In this document: one piece after another, positions 36,168-46,304 of the stretch
Position numbering within the stretch: the first letter of the stretch is position 1
How the letters are laid out: every line of letters starts with the position of its first letter
Origin: Streptomyces sp. NBC_01439
Lineage (GTDB): Bacteria > Actinomycetota > Actinomycetes > Streptomycetales > Streptomycetaceae
Direction of reading: 5' to 3'
DNA length: 64,000 nucleotides
Assembly (NCBI RefSeq): GCF_036227605.1
Contig: NZ_CP109487.1
Coordinates: 1,550,001 to 1,614,000, forward strand
Position numbers and translations under genes: made by a program
The notes under the pieces: generated by a model
Databases searched by the model: none
Seen by the model: the letters and a program-made list of their open reading frames with translations, nothing else
What the model was told of the DNA's origin: nothing

Positions 36168-38714
36168 ATGGGACGCGGCAAGTTTCGGATCTACCTGGGC
36201 TCGGCCCCCGGCGTCGGCAAGACGTACGCGATGCTCTCGGAGGGCCACCGACGGGTGGAGCGCGGCACCGATGTCGTCGTCGCCTTCGTCGAGCATCACA
36301 ACCGTCCGCGCACCGAGGTGATGCTGCACGGCCTGGAGCAGATCGCACGGCGCGAACTGGAGTACCGGGAATCCACGTTCACCGAGATGGACGTCGATGC
36401 GATCCTCGCGCGTCGCCCCGCCGTCGCGCTGGTGGACGAGCTCGCCCACACCAACGTCCCCGGCTCGCGCAACACCAAACGCTGGCAGGACGTCGAGGAA
36501 CTCCTCCAGGCCGGCATCGACGTCGTCTCCACCGTCAACATCCAGCACCTGGAGTCCCTGGGCGACGTCGTCGAAACCATCACCGGCGTCCGCCAGCGCG
36601 AGACGGTCCCCGACGAGGTCGTACGACGCGCCGACCAGATCGAGCTCGTCGACATGTCCCCGCAGGCCCTGCGCCGCCGGATGGCCCACGGCAACATCTA
36701 CAAGCCCGACAAGGTCGACGCGGCCCTGTCCAACTACTTCCGCCCGGGCAACCTGACCGCCCTGCGCGAACTCGCCCTGCTGTGGGTCGCCGACCGCGTG
36801 GACGAGTACCTCCAGGAGTACCGGGGCGAGCACAACATCCGCTCCACCTGGCAGGCCCGCGAACGCATCGTCGTCGGCCTCACCGGCGGACCGGAGGGTC
36901 GCACCCTCATCCGCCGGGCCGCCCGCCTCGCCGAGAAGGGCGCGGGCGGCGAGGTCCTCGCCGTCTACATCGCCCGAAGCGACGGGCTGACCGCCGCCTC
37001 GCCGAAGGAGCTCGCCGTCCAGCGGACGTTGGTCGAGGATCTGGGCGGAACGTTCCACCACGTCATAGGCGACAGCATCCCCGACGCGCTGCTCGAGTTC
37101 GCCCGCGGGGTCAACGCCACCCAGATCGTCCTCGGCGTCAGCCGCCGCCGCTCCTGGCAGTACGCCTTCAGCCCCGGCGTCAGCGCCACCGTCGCCCGCG
37201 AATCCGGACCCGACCTCGACGTCCACATCGTCACCCACGACGAGGCCGCCAAGGGCCGCCGCAGCCTGCCCGTCGCCCGCAGCGGACGGCTCGGCCGCTC
37301 CCGCATCATCTGGGGCTGGCTCGTCGGCATCGCCGGTCCCGCGCTCCTCGCGCTGCTCCTGAGCCAGGTCGTCCCCGACCTCGGCCTCGCCAACGACATG
37401 CTGCTCTTCCTCACCTTCACCGTGGCGGCAGCACTCCTGGGCGGTCTGCTCCCCGCCCTGGCTTCGGCGGCCTTCGGGTCGCTGCTGCTGAACTACTTCT
37501 TCACGCCGCCGGTCCACAAACTCACCATCGCCGACCCCAAGAACATCGTCGCCATCGCGATCTTCGTCGGGGTCGCCGTCTCCGTGGCGTCCGTGGTCGA
37601 CCTGGCCGCCCGCCGCACACACCAGGCAGCCCGACTGCGCGCCGAGTCCGAGATCCTCTCCTTCCTGGCCGGCAGCATCCTGCGCGGCGAGACCGCCCTC
37701 GACGCGCTGCTGGAGCGGGTGCGCGAGACCTTCGCCATGGATTCCGTGGCACTGCTGGAGCGTGGCAGCGAAGTCGACCCGTGGACCTGCGCGGGCAGCA
37801 CGGGCACCGGTCCGGTCAGCCGCCCCGAGGACGCCGACGTCGACATGCCGATCGGCGAAAACATGGCGCTGGCCCTGACCGGCCGGGTCCTGCCCGCCGA
37901 GGACCGACGCGTGCTCGGCGCCTTCGCCGCCCAGGCCGCAGTCGTACTCGACCGACAGCGCCTCGTAGGCGAGGCCGAGGAGGCCCGTCGTCTCATCGAG
38001 GGCAACCAGATCCGCACCGCGCTCCTGGCCGCCGTCAGCCATGACCTGCGTACCCCGCTGGCCGGGATCAAGGTCTCCGTCACCTCGTTGCGCTCCACCG
38101 ACGTGGACTGGTCCGAGGAGGACCGGGCCGAGCTCCTGAAGGGCATCGAGGACGGCGCCGACCGCCTCGACCACCTGGTCGGCAACCTCCTCGACATGTC
38201 CCGCCTCCAGACCGGCACCGTCACCCCGATCATCCGGGAGACCGACCTCGACGAGGTCGTCCCGATGGCCCTGGCCGGCGTACCCGATGACAGCGTCGAC
38301 CTCGACATTCCCGAGACGCTCCCGATGGTCGCCGTCGACCGCGGCCTACTGGAACGGGCCGTCGCCAACATCGTCGAGAACGCCGTCAAGTACAGCCCCG
38401 ACGGCCAAGCCGTCCTCGTATCCGCGAGCGCCCTCGCCGACCGCCTCGAACTCCGCGTCGTCGACCGCGGCCCAGGCGTCCCCGACGAGGCCAAGAACCG
38501 CATATTCGAGCCCTTCCAGCGCTACGGAGACGCCCCCGCGGGTGTCGGCGTAGGCCTCGGCCTCGCGGTCGCCCGGGGCTTCCTGGAAGCCATGGACGGC
38601 ACCCTGACCGCCGAAGACACCCCCGGCGGAGGCCTGACGATGGTCATCACCCTGCCCGTCAAGGGCGGGGCGCAGCCGGGACTCCCCCATCTCCCGGCCG
38701 ACGCGACGACCTGA
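36168..38714 (+). CDS. kdpD: KdpD sensor histidine kinase
   Basis: 848 residues from ATG 36168. Order: KdpD N-domain with GSAPGVGKT and DELAHTNVPGSRNTKRW; Usp domain (about 230-365) known to bind c-di-AMP in other bacteria; four-helix DUF4118 membrane domain (about 385-490); GAF; HisKA with intact VSHDLRTPL (His625); HATPase with ENAVKYSP, DRGPGVP and GVGLGLAVARGF. Senses low K+ and phosphorylates KdpE. It is the only one of the three KdpD-like proteins in the window that is next to a response regulator. Confidence 0.96.
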   Translation: MGRGKFRIYLGSAPGVGKTYAMLSEGHRRVERGTDVVVAFVEHHNRPRTEVMLHGLEQIARRELEYRESTFTEMDVDAILARRPAVALVDELAHTNVPGSRNTKRWQDVEELLQAGIDVVSTVNIQHLESLGDVVETITGVRQRETVPDEVVRRADQIELVDMSPQALRRRMAHGNIYKPDKVDAALSNYFRPGNLTALRELALLWVADRVDEYLQEYRGEHNIRSTWQARERIVVGLTGGPEGRTLIRRAARLAEKGAGGEVLAVYIARSDGLTAASPKELAVQRTLVEDLGGTFHHVIGDSIPDALLEFARGVNATQIVLGVSRRRSWQYAFSPGVSATVARESGPDLDVHIVTHDEAAKGRRSLPVARSGRLGRSRIIWGWLVGIAGPALLALLLSQVVPDLGLANDMLLFLTFTVAAALLGGLLPALASAAFGSLLLNYFFTPPVHKLTIADPKNIVAIAIFVGVAVSVASVVDLAARRTHQAARLRAESEILSFLAGSILRGETALDALLERVRETFAMDSVALLERGSEVDPWTCAGSTGTGPVSRPEDADVDMPIGENMALALTGRVLPAEDRRVLGAFAAQAAVVLDRQRLVGEAEEARRLIEGNQIRTALLAAVSHDLRTPLAGIKVSVTSLRSTDVDWSEEDRAELLKGIEDGADRLDHLVGNLLDMSRLQTGTVTPIIRETDLDEVVPMALAGVPDDSVDLDIPETLPMVAVDRGLLERAVANIVENAVKYSPDGQAVLVSASALADRLELRVVDRGPGVPDEAKNRIFEPFQRYGDAPAGVGVGLGLAVARGFLEAMDGTLTAEDTPGGGLTMVITLPVKGGAQPGLPHLPADATT

Positions 38715-38744
38715 TCCGCCCGGCCCGTGCCTTCGGGAATGGAT

Positions 38745-39158
38745 TCAGAGTCTGGGGTCGGGAGTGGCCGGGTCGGCCTGACGCCCAGGGTGGAGCTGGA
38801 CGCCTGTCATCAGGACGTCGAGGCCCCGCCGGGTCGTCGCGAGCACGACCCGGTCGCCGGCCCGCAGGACGCGGCCGTGCGGCGGGCGCCGGTCGAAGCC
38901 GGTCGCTCGCGGCACGTACAGACCGCCCAGCGTGTCCGAAGCGGGACGGTACGCCGCCGAGCCATCCCACGACCCCGCCGCCGGCACGCGCCATTCGTTC
39001 TGCTTGAAGGCCTCGTGGATCGAGAACCCCTCCAGCTCGGGATGCCCGCCCACGTCCACCACGGTGAACAGCAGCACCCCGCGCCCGGTCTGCATCACTC
39101 CGAGGACGTGGCGGCCCATCATCGCCGCCCCGACCGAGGGCGCCGCGAGGGCCGACAC
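38745..39158 (-). CDS. RCK/TrkA-C-like fragment
   Basis: 137 residues from GTG 39158, in the same frame as the preceding KdpD gene and 21 bases after its stop. SALAAPSVGAAMMGRHVLGVM followed by RGVLLFTVVDV and the late part VLRAGDRVVLATTRRGLDVLM look like the last part of a TrkA/Castor-type RCK protein that regulates K+ channels through nucleotide binding. The Rossmann N-domain is missing, so this is either a stand-alone C-domain or the leftover of a larger gene. The start has no clear ribosome binding site. Confidence 0.55.
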   Translation of the reverse strand: MSALAAPSVGAAMMGRHVLGVMQTGRGVLLFTVVDVGGHPELEGFSIHEAFKQNEWRVPAAGSWDGSAAYRPASDTLGGLYVPRATGFDRRPPHGRVLRAGDRVVLATTRRGLDVLMTGVQLHPGRQADPATPDPRL

Positions 39159-39179
39159 ACTACGGCTGCGGGTCGCCCG

Positions 39180-41687
39180 TCAGTCAGGCCCCACGGCACG
39201 CCGTGCTGCGAGGGGCGCGGGAACGCCAGGCAGAGACAACGTCATGGTCAGGCCGCCTCCGGGGGTGTCCTCGGGTGTCAGCGTGCCGCCCATCGCCTCG
39301 GTGAGTCCCCGGGAGAGTGCGAGCCCGAGCCCGACGCCCGTGGTGTTGTCGGTGTCGCCGAGGCGCTGGAACGGCACGAACGCGTTCTCGCGGTCCGCCG
39401 CGGGGATTCCGGGCCCACGGTCGACGACCCTGAACTCCACCCGGTCGTCGAGCGCGCTGGCCGTCAGTAGAACGCGCTGTCCGGGCGGGGTGTGCCGGGC
39501 GGCGTTGCTGAGCAGGTTGGCGACCACGCGCTCGAGCAGGGGTGGGTCGGCCAGCACGGCAGGTGCCTCTTCCACGCTCCGGATGTCGACGACGGGCGCA
39601 TCTGCGGGCATTCCGTCCAGTGCGGCGGGCAGCACGTCCATCAGGTCCGTGGCTCGTAGGTCCAGCTTCAAGGCCCCGGCCTGCAGACGGCTCATGTCCA
39701 GGAGGTTCTCGACGAGGCGGTTGAGCCGGGCCATCGACTCGTCGGCGGTGGCAAGGAGTTCGCCCCGGTCCTCCTCGCTCCACTCCACGTCACGGGCGCG
39801 CAGTGACGCGATGGCGGCCCAGCCGGCCGCGAGAGGTGTCCGTAGATCGTGGCTGACCGCCGCGAGGAGTGCTGTACGCATCCGGTCGGCCGCCTTGACG
39901 GGTTCGACCTCGGCGGCCGCCTCGGCCAGCCGGGCCCGTTCGACCGCGACCGTGACGTGCGCGGCGAAGGCTGCCAGGACACGCCGGTCGGAGGCGGGCA
40001 GCGGGCGACGTCCCCGCAGTACGAGATACCCGCCCTGGCCCACCGGGACCTCCGCGGACGGGGTGTTCTCCGTGGCCGGTTCGGCGGTGAGCTCGACGGC
40101 GTCCATCCCGAAGGTCTCCCTGGTCCGTTCGAGGAGCGCGGGAACGGCCTGGTCCCCCCGCACAATGGAGCCGGCGAGCGAGGAGAGCGTCTCCGCCTCG
40201 GCCGTCGCCCTGGCGGCTCTGCGCGACAGCCGCAGCGACCGGTCGATCGTGGCTGCGACGGTCCCCGCGACCACCGCGAACACCACCAGCGCGAGGAAGT
40301 TGTTGGGCTCGGCGATGGTGAATTCGCCGACCGGCGGGATGAACCAGTAGTTCAGCAGGAGCGAGGCCGTCACGGACGCGACGAGGGCCGACATCACTCC
40401 GCCCACGCACGCCACTCCGACCACTGTCACCAGGAACAGCAGCGCCTCACTGGTGAGGTTGAGGCTGCCCCGGGTCTGATCGAGCAGAAAGGTGAGTGCG
40501 ACCGGGAGCACGAGACCCAGTACCGGGCCTGCGATCAGGCGCGAGTTGGGCAACGTCCGCCGTCGCGAGGGCAGCAGTCTTCCGTGCCCGGCCCGTTCGT
40601 GCGTGACCATGTGGACGTCGATGTCCTCGGAGAGCGCGACGATCGTCTCACCCGTACCCCGCCCGGTGAGGAAGCGCTCGACGCGCCCTCGACGGCTCGT
40701 ACCGATCACCAGCTGGGTGGCGTTCTCCGCGCGGGCGAACTCGGTGAGCGCCGTGGGCACATCGTCGCCGACCAGGGAGTGGTAGCTGCCGCCGAGGCTT
40801 TCGACCAGCGCGCGCTGGCGGACCAGCGCCGAAGCCGACGCTCCCGCGGCCAGGCCGTCGCTGCGCGCTATGTGCACGGCGAGGAGGTCGCCGCCCGCCG
40901 AGCGGGCAGCGATTCTGGCCGCCCGCCGGATGATCGTTTCTCCCTCGGGCCCACCCGTGATCGCGACCACCACCCGTTCCCGGGTCTCCCACACTCCGCC
41001 TATGCCGTGCTCGACGCGGTACTTCTGCAGTGCCTCGTCCACGCGCCCGGCCACCCACAGCAGCGCCAGTTCCCGCAGCGCGGTGAGGTTTCCGACCCGG
41101 AAGTAGTGGGACAGCGCCGCGTCGACCTTCTCCGGGGCATAGATGTTCCCGTGCGCCATGCGGCGTCGCAGCGCCTCGGGTGGCAGGTCCACCAGCTCTA
41201 TCTCGGCGGCCCTGCGCACCACTGCGTCCGGAACGGTCTCGTGCTGCGGGACCCGGGTGATCTTCTCGACGACGTCGCCCAGGGACTCCAGATGCTGGAT
41301 GTTGACGGCCGTCACCACGTCGATCCCCGCCGCGAGGAGCGCCTCCACCTCCTGCCAGCGCTTGGCGTGGCTTCCGCCGGGAACGACGGAGTGGGCCAGT
41401 TCGTCGACGAGCGCCACCTCGGGCCGCCGTTCCAGAACGGCCGCCAGGTCCATCTCGGTGTACGAGCCTCCCCGGTACGTACGTTCCACGCGTGGCAGGA
41501 CCTCCAGGCCGGCCAGCCTCTCCTCGGTCAGGCGGCGTCCGTGACACTCGACGAAGGCCACGACCACGTCCGTGCCCCGGTCCGCCCGCCGGCGCCCCTC
41601 ATCCAGCATCCGGTACGTCTTGCCCACGCCGGGGGCCGCCCCGAGAAAGACCTTCAGTCTTCCGGGCCGGACAACCGCCTCCGCCAC
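39180..41687 (-). CDS. KdpD paralogue with intact kinase motifs
   Basis: 835 residues from GTG 41687, chosen for GGAGG eight bases upstream and because homology begins there. Same domains as KdpD: GAAPGVGKT, DELAHSVVPGGSHAKRW (changed from HTNVPGSR), Usp domain, DUF4118 helices, short GAF, VSHDLRTPL (His613), LSNAARHTP (N-box), DRGPGIP and GVGLGLALSRG. No regulator is adjacent; it may feed KdpE or an unlinked regulator. It diverges from the antiporter gene at 41936, sharing a 248-base promoter region, and is followed by an RCK-like fragment. Confidence 0.92.
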   Translation of the reverse strand: MAEAVVRPGRLKVFLGAAPGVGKTYRMLDEGRRRADRGTDVVVAFVECHGRRLTEERLAGLEVLPRVERTYRGGSYTEMDLAAVLERRPEVALVDELAHSVVPGGSHAKRWQEVEALLAAGIDVVTAVNIQHLESLGDVVEKITRVPQHETVPDAVVRRAAEIELVDLPPEALRRRMAHGNIYAPEKVDAALSHYFRVGNLTALRELALLWVAGRVDEALQKYRVEHGIGGVWETRERVVVAITGGPEGETIIRRAARIAARSAGGDLLAVHIARSDGLAAGASASALVRQRALVESLGGSYHSLVGDDVPTALTEFARAENATQLVIGTSRRGRVERFLTGRGTGETIVALSEDIDVHMVTHERAGHGRLLPSRRRTLPNSRLIAGPVLGLVLPVALTFLLDQTRGSLNLTSEALLFLVTVVGVACVGGVMSALVASVTASLLLNYWFIPPVGEFTIAEPNNFLALVVFAVVAGTVAATIDRSLRLSRRAARATAEAETLSSLAGSIVRGDQAVPALLERTRETFGMDAVELTAEPATENTPSAEVPVGQGGYLVLRGRRPLPASDRRVLAAFAAHVTVAVERARLAEAAAEVEPVKAADRMRTALLAAVSHDLRTPLAAGWAAIASLRARDVEWSEEDRGELLATADESMARLNRLVENLLDMSRLQAGALKLDLRATDLMDVLPAALDGMPADAPVVDIRSVEEAPAVLADPPLLERVVANLLSNAARHTPPGQRVLLTASALDDRVEFRVVDRGPGIPAADRENAFVPFQRLGDTDNTTGVGLGLALSRGLTEAMGGTLTPEDTPGGGLTMTLSLPGVPAPLAARRAVGPD

Positions 41688-41935
41688 GTCACGTGCCTCC
41701 TCACGCCGAAGAACGCCCCGGTCCACGAAGGGGCTCCCCTGGGTGGCAGAGGCGCACAAGTCCTGCTCACGCCCATCATCGGGCGGAATTCGGCCGGACC
41801 GTGGTTGAGCACGGAGACATTTACGCTGTCCTGACACAGTCCATGCGGATAAGGTGAAGGTGGTGTGCCGGGAAGCCTGGTCGGCGTGACGGGTCATGTG
41901 ACCCCGATCTCGATTCCAGGGGTCCAAGGGGCGGA

Positions 41936-43501
41936 ATGCGCATCGTCGGCACTGTCTTGTTTCTCGTCGTCCTCGCCACCCTCGTAGCGACCGGTGCCCG
42001 CCGCTGGCGCATACCGGCGCCCTCCTTGCTCGTCGTCGCGGGGCTCTTCGTCGCCCTGCTGCCCGGCGCCCCTGAGATACACATCACCCCCGAGATCATC
42101 GGCCTCGTCGTCCTGCCGCCCCTGCTGTACGCCAGCGCCGAGGAGCTGTCGTGGCGAGAGTTGCGTGCGGTGTGGAAGCCGGTGTCCGTACTCGCCGTGG
42201 GTCTCGTACTGGCCTCGGCCGCGGTGGTGGGATTCGTGGCCTCCGCGCTGACTCCCCTGTCCTGGCAGATGGCGCTGGTCCTCGGAACCGTGCTCGCGAG
42301 CACCGACCCCGTGGCGGTCACCGCGCTCGGCCGGCGCCTCGCACTGCCGCCCAGGGTCCAGGTCATGGTCCAGGCCGAGAGCCTGTTCAACGACGCCACC
42401 TCCCTCGTCCTCTTCCGGGTCGCGGTGAGCATCGCGATCGCCTCCTCCGCGGTCTCCTGGGGCAGCGCGGGCAGTGAGTTCGCCCTGCTCGCCGGAGGCG
42501 GCACCCTGATCGGGGCCGCGATCGCCGGCGTCGTGATGCTGATCCGACGCCGCATCGAGGACCCGGTCCTGGAAACGGTGGTCGCTCTCGTCACCCCGTA
42601 CGCCGCCTACGTCCTGGCCGAGTCCGCCCACGCCTCCGGCGTCACCTCCGTGGTCGTGGTCGGCGTCCTCGTGGGCGGCAGCGGCGATCGCCTGACGAGC
42701 GCACGCATCCGGCTCCAACTGCACGCCGTCTACGGCACGGTGATCTTCCTGCTCGAAAGCGTCGTGTTCAGCCTGATCGGGCTCTCCCTACCGGGCCTGA
42801 TCCGCGAGTTGGGCGACGAGAACCGGCTCTGGCTGGTCTACGCACTGGCCCTGGCAGGCACCCTGATCACGGTCAGGATCCTGTGGATCTTTCCGCTCTC
42901 CGCCCTGCTCCAGTAGAAGAACGGGAAGGCCAGGACCAACTGGCGTGTCCCCGCCGTCCTGTCGTGGGCGGGAACCCGGGGTGTCATGCCTCTCGCCGCT
43001 GCCCTGTCCATCCCCGTCGCCGCCGCGGACGGATCCCCACTGGCTCAGCGCCCTTTGGTGCTGGTCCTGACCTCGTCCGTCGTGTTCGTCACCCTCGTCG
43101 TCCAGGGCTTCACCCTCGCCGCGGTCGTCCGCCGCTCAGGGATCGGTCTCGAACCTGATCACACCGAACGCGAGGAGACCGGCGCGCGACTGAGTCTGGC
43201 CGAAGCGGGACTGCGCCGGCTGGACGAGCTCTCCGGTCTCGACGCCGCACCCCAGGCAGTGCTCGACCGCCTCCGCCGTGCGTTGCAGGCCCGCCGCGAC
43301 CACGCCCGCGACCGGCTCGGCGACGACGAGGGGCCGTACGAGTCCGCCGACCAGGTCTACCGCCACCTGCGACGCGACCTGATCAACGTCGAGGCAGCCG
43401 AACTCCGGCGCCTCTACGACGACCACCGCATCAGCGACACCACCCGCCGACAGCTCCAGCGCACGCTCGACCTCGAGGAGGCACGGCTCTCCGACCTGTG
43501 A
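41936..43501 (+). pseudogene. CPA1 Na+/H+ antiporter interrupted by one in-frame TAG
   Basis: Starts at ATG 41936 after AAGGGGCGGA. Residues 1-326 form the first nine or so helices of a bacterial NhaP/CPA1 antiporter with VLASTDPVAVTAL (helix 5 ion-binding Asp), AESLFNDATSLVLF (helix 6) and ESVVFSLIGL. At 42914-42916 a TAG follows Q326; without any frame change translation resumes as KNGKARTNWRVPAVLSWAGTRGVMPLAAAL, exactly the expected next helix, and runs through a cytosolic tail to TGA 43501 (521 codons in all). A single nonsense change thus splits an otherwise intact gene. Readthrough, recent inactivation or a sequence error are the options. Confidence 0.85.
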
Positions 43502-43870
43502 GAGCCGCCCTGGGGCTACCCGGACATCGGGCTTGCGCCGGCACACCGCCTGGCCGTCAATTCATCGTCAGCGTCGCGCCCAAGAAGCGTCAGAAGTCCG
43601 TCAGGACCCCTATCGCCCACGACCTCGCTCCCGTTCGCTGGTGAGGTGGAAATCCAAGCGAGGGGCCGGGTTCGAGTACGGGTGTACGGAGGCTGTCGTA
43701 GGCATCGTCATCGCCGTGAGCCCGTGCCGTCGGCCGTGATGTCGAGGGTCGGGCTACGGCTCCAGTGGTGGAGGAGCTGTTGAAGTCCAGCGGCTGCCCG
43801 CTCTCGGCGGCCGGCCACCTCCGGGCACCCGTCGGCAGGCCCGCGCGGCACACGCCTCCCGGCGGAACCG
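43502..43870. other. 369-bp region with no recognised gene
   Basis: Lies between the antiporter and the GtrA-like gene, whose 3' ends converge here. Short frames are not protein-like; no strong hairpin is seen. Probably only termination signals. Confidence 0.4.
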
Positions 43871-44395
43871 TCAGGCTGCGCGACAGAGTTCCGCAGGGCC
43901 GGCCGGGGCCGCGGTGCGGGCCACCGTCCCGTGCGCGAGCCGGGCGGCGCGGACGGCGGCCGTGGCCTGCGAGCGGTTCCGCGCGAAGACGACGAGGCGC
44001 AGCACCGCGAACCGTGCGACACCGGCAAGTGCGGAGGCGAACAGGTAGACGACCTGTTCGAGCACCGCACCGGGCGCGGCCACCAGCTGCTGCAGGACGA
44101 CCATCGCCGCGCAGGTCACCGCGTAGGCGGCCGCCGCGGACCCGGCCGACTGCGCGTGCTGGTGCCAGGTCGCGCACGCGCCCGCGCCGAAGGTGAAGCG
44201 GGCGTGCAGCTCGGTTGCGATGAGCGTGGAGCCCACGGCGATCAGGGCGTTGGCCAGGAACCAGGGAATCCAGGAGGCGAGCGCCACCACGGCGAAGCTG
44301 GAGGCGGCTCCCACCCCGCCGCCGCAAAGCACGAAGCGGGCGAAGGCGGTGAAGGCGCCGGGTGCCGCCTGCTCCTGGCTCTGAGCCGTCTCCAT
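43871..44395 (-). CDS. GtrA-like membrane protein
   Basis: 174 residues from ATG 44395 with AAGGGAAC upstream. Four membrane helices of the GtrA/DPMS family (FARFVLCGGGVGAASSFAVVALA, WFLANALIAVGSTLIATELHARFTFG, AAYAVTCAAMVVLQQLV, ALAGVARFAVLRLVVFARN). The R-F-V-L-C-G start of helix 1 and the FTFG / RLVVF ends are typical. GtrA proteins help flip lipid-linked sugars for cell-envelope glycosylation. The Ala-rich C-terminal tail (TVARTAAPAGPAELCRAA) is not part of the family. It is not obviously linked to either neighbour. Confidence 0.75.
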   Translation of the reverse strand: METAQSQEQAAPGAFTAFARFVLCGGGVGAASSFAVVALASWIPWFLANALIAVGSTLIATELHARFTFGAGACATWHQHAQSAGSAAAAYAVTCAAMVVLQQLVAAPGAVLEQVVYLFASALAGVARFAVLRLVVFARNRSQATAAVRAARLAHGTVARTAAPAGPAELCRAA

Positions 44396-44612
44396 GATCT
44401 GTTCCCTTTCGGCGGCTCACGGCGCGAAACGCGCACCGCTCGGCTTCGGTACGTGCCGCAATCGTGGTGCGTGCCATGGCACCCCGCCGCAGATGCCTCT
44501 GTCTGCCCTGACGCCGGCTGATGCCACCCCGGGGCGCGTGAGAGATTCGTTTCGGCCGGACCGCGACCATGCCGATCATCCGGGGCCCTGGCACCGTCCG
44601 CCGGGCGGGCGG

Positions 44613-44642
44613 AGGGCGGTACCAGGACCCGGATACCGCCCT
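44613..44642 (-). terminator. Hairpin after the ABC exporter operon
   Basis: AGGGCGGTA (44613-44621) pairs perfectly with TACCGCCCT (44634-44642), seven bases past the permease stop on the minus strand. A likely terminator of the ABC operon. Confidence 0.55.
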
Positions 44643-44648
44643 GCCGCG

Positions 44649-46304
44649 CTACTTGGTTTCGAGGTCGCGGCGGGCCAGGCCCCGGAGGGCTGCCCACACG
44701 AGGGCGGCGGCGATCAGTGTGAGGATCACCAGGGGAGTCCAACGCATGTCCGCGGCGGGCAGCCGGGGGACGTGGCCGAACGGGGAGAGGTCGTTCAGCC
44801 AGCCGGGGAACTGCAGAAGCTGTCCCAGGTAGCCGATGGCGAAAGCGCTGACCGGGACGACCCAGGCCGCCGTGGCAGCCCGCGGGAACCAGCCGTAGAG
44901 GGCCGCGGTGATGCCCACGGTGACCCAGAGCGCCGGTGCGTAGGCCAGGGCCGCGCCCACGAGCTTGAGGAACAGATCGCCGTCACCGGTGGAGGCGGCA
45001 CCGGAAATGCCGAGCCCGAGTCCGGCCACGAAGAGCAGCACGGTGCCACCGATCAGCGCGACGGCCAGATGGCTCCCGAGCCAGCCGGCGCGGGAAAGCC
45101 CGGTGGACAGTACGGGTTCGGCGCGCCCCGCGCTCTCCTCCGCCCGTGGGCGCAGCGCCGCGATGACGACGTACACGGAGGCGACCACGGCCACGATCGA
45201 CATGATCATCGCGGCGAAGGACTCGGCGACGGTGGCCCCGCCGAGCCGTTTCAGGGCCTCCTGAATCTGGTCGATGTCCTTGAGCATGTCCTCGGCGTCC
45301 CCGAGGATCGAGCCGTACATCGATCCGAGGAGGAAAAGGCCGGCGCCGAAACCGATGAGCAGGCCGCGGTGCAGGCGCACAGCGAACCCGAACGGGCGGA
45401 CCAGCGCCTCGGAGGCCGTGGGACGGCCGAGCCTGGCGGCGCGCAGGCCCGCGCCCACGTCCCGGCGGGTACTGAGAGCGAATCCGGTGGCGGCGCAGGC
45501 CGCCGCCAGCGCGAGGGACAGAAGCAGCGGCCACCAGCGGTTGTCGACGAAGACATAGGTGCGCTGAGCCCAGCCGATCGGGGAGAGCCAGGACAGCGTT
45601 TCGTTGCCCACGTCGCCCGAGGCGCGGAGGGCGTAGGCGGCTCCGATGACGGCGAGCGCCATCCCGGAGGCCGCCCGGGAGTGCGCGGTGATCTGCACGG
45701 TGATCGCCGCCACGCAGGCGAAGACGATGCCGACGCCGGCGTGCGCGAGGCCGTAGAGCAGGGATCCACCGGTGTCGATTCCCTCGATGCCCATCCGGCT
45801 CAGGCCGATGGTGAGGAGCAGGGCCAGGCCGAGGTTGGCGATGGCGGCCACGGCGAGCGCCGCTGCCAGATGCGCGTGGCGGCCGACGACGGTGGAGCGG
45901 ACGAGCTCCGCGCGGCCGGTCTCCTCCTCGGTCCGGGTGTGCCGCGTGACGATGAGCACGCTCATCAGCGCGACCAGCACGGCGGCGAAACCGAGCATCC
46001 GGTGTCCGAGCATGGCACCGAAGGTGTAGTCGTCCAGGTAGTGCTGAGGCCCCGTCATGGCCATGGCGGCCGGGGTGTCCGAGCTCCGGGCGATCGCGGC
46101 GCGGTCGGCCGCGGTGGGGTAGAGCGTCTTGACGTTGTTCGCGGTTCCGGCCGATGCGATGAACAGGGCGAACACCCATACCGGGATGCGGATGCGGTCC
46201 CGGCGCAGGTTGAACCGGACGAGGGTGGCGGTGCCGGCGAGGGTACCGCCCCCTGCCGAGGCGTGAACCGGGGCAGAGGCCCGGGAGGCCGTTGCGGTGC
46301 TCAT
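44649..46304 (-). CDS. ABC-2 exporter permease (polyketide-antibiotic exporter type)
   Basis: 551 residues; ATG 46304 overlaps the stop of the ATPase gene (ATGA). Twelve or so membrane helices in two similar halves, each starting with a short amphipathic stretch ([21 protein letters not shown] and [23 protein letters not shown]), with the conserved [23 protein letters not shown] loop. This matches actinobacterial permeases annotated as exporters of polyketide antibiotics. Works with the ATPase encoded just upstream, probably as 1 permease : 2 ATPases. Because it adjoins the polyketide cluster, it may export its product or give self-resistance. Confidence 0.87.
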   Translation of the reverse strand: MSTATASRASAPVHASAGGGTLAGTATLVRFNLRRDRIRIPVWVFALFIASAGTANNVKTLYPTAADRAAIARSSDTPAAMAMTGPQHYLDDYTFGAMLGHRMLGFAAVLVALMSVLIVTRHTRTEEETGRAELVRSTVVGRHAHLAAALAVAAIANLGLALLLTIGLSRMGIEGIDTGGSLLYGLAHAGVGIVFACVAAITVQITAHSRAASGMALAVIGAAYALRASGDVGNETLSWLSPIGWAQRTYVFVDNRWWPLLLSLALAAACAATGFALSTRRDVGAGLRAARLGRPTASEALVRPFGFAVRLHRGLLIGFGAGLFLLGSMYGSILGDAEDMLKDIDQIQEALKRLGGATVAESFAAMIMSIVAVVASVYVVIAALRPRAEESAGRAEPVLSTGLSRAGWLGSHLAVALIGGTVLLFVAGLGLGISGAASTGDGDLFLKLVGAALAYAPALWVTVGITAALYGWFPRAATAAWVVPVSAFAIGYLGQLLQFPGWLNDLSPFGHVPRLPAADMRWTPLVILTLIAAALVWAALRGLARRDLETK

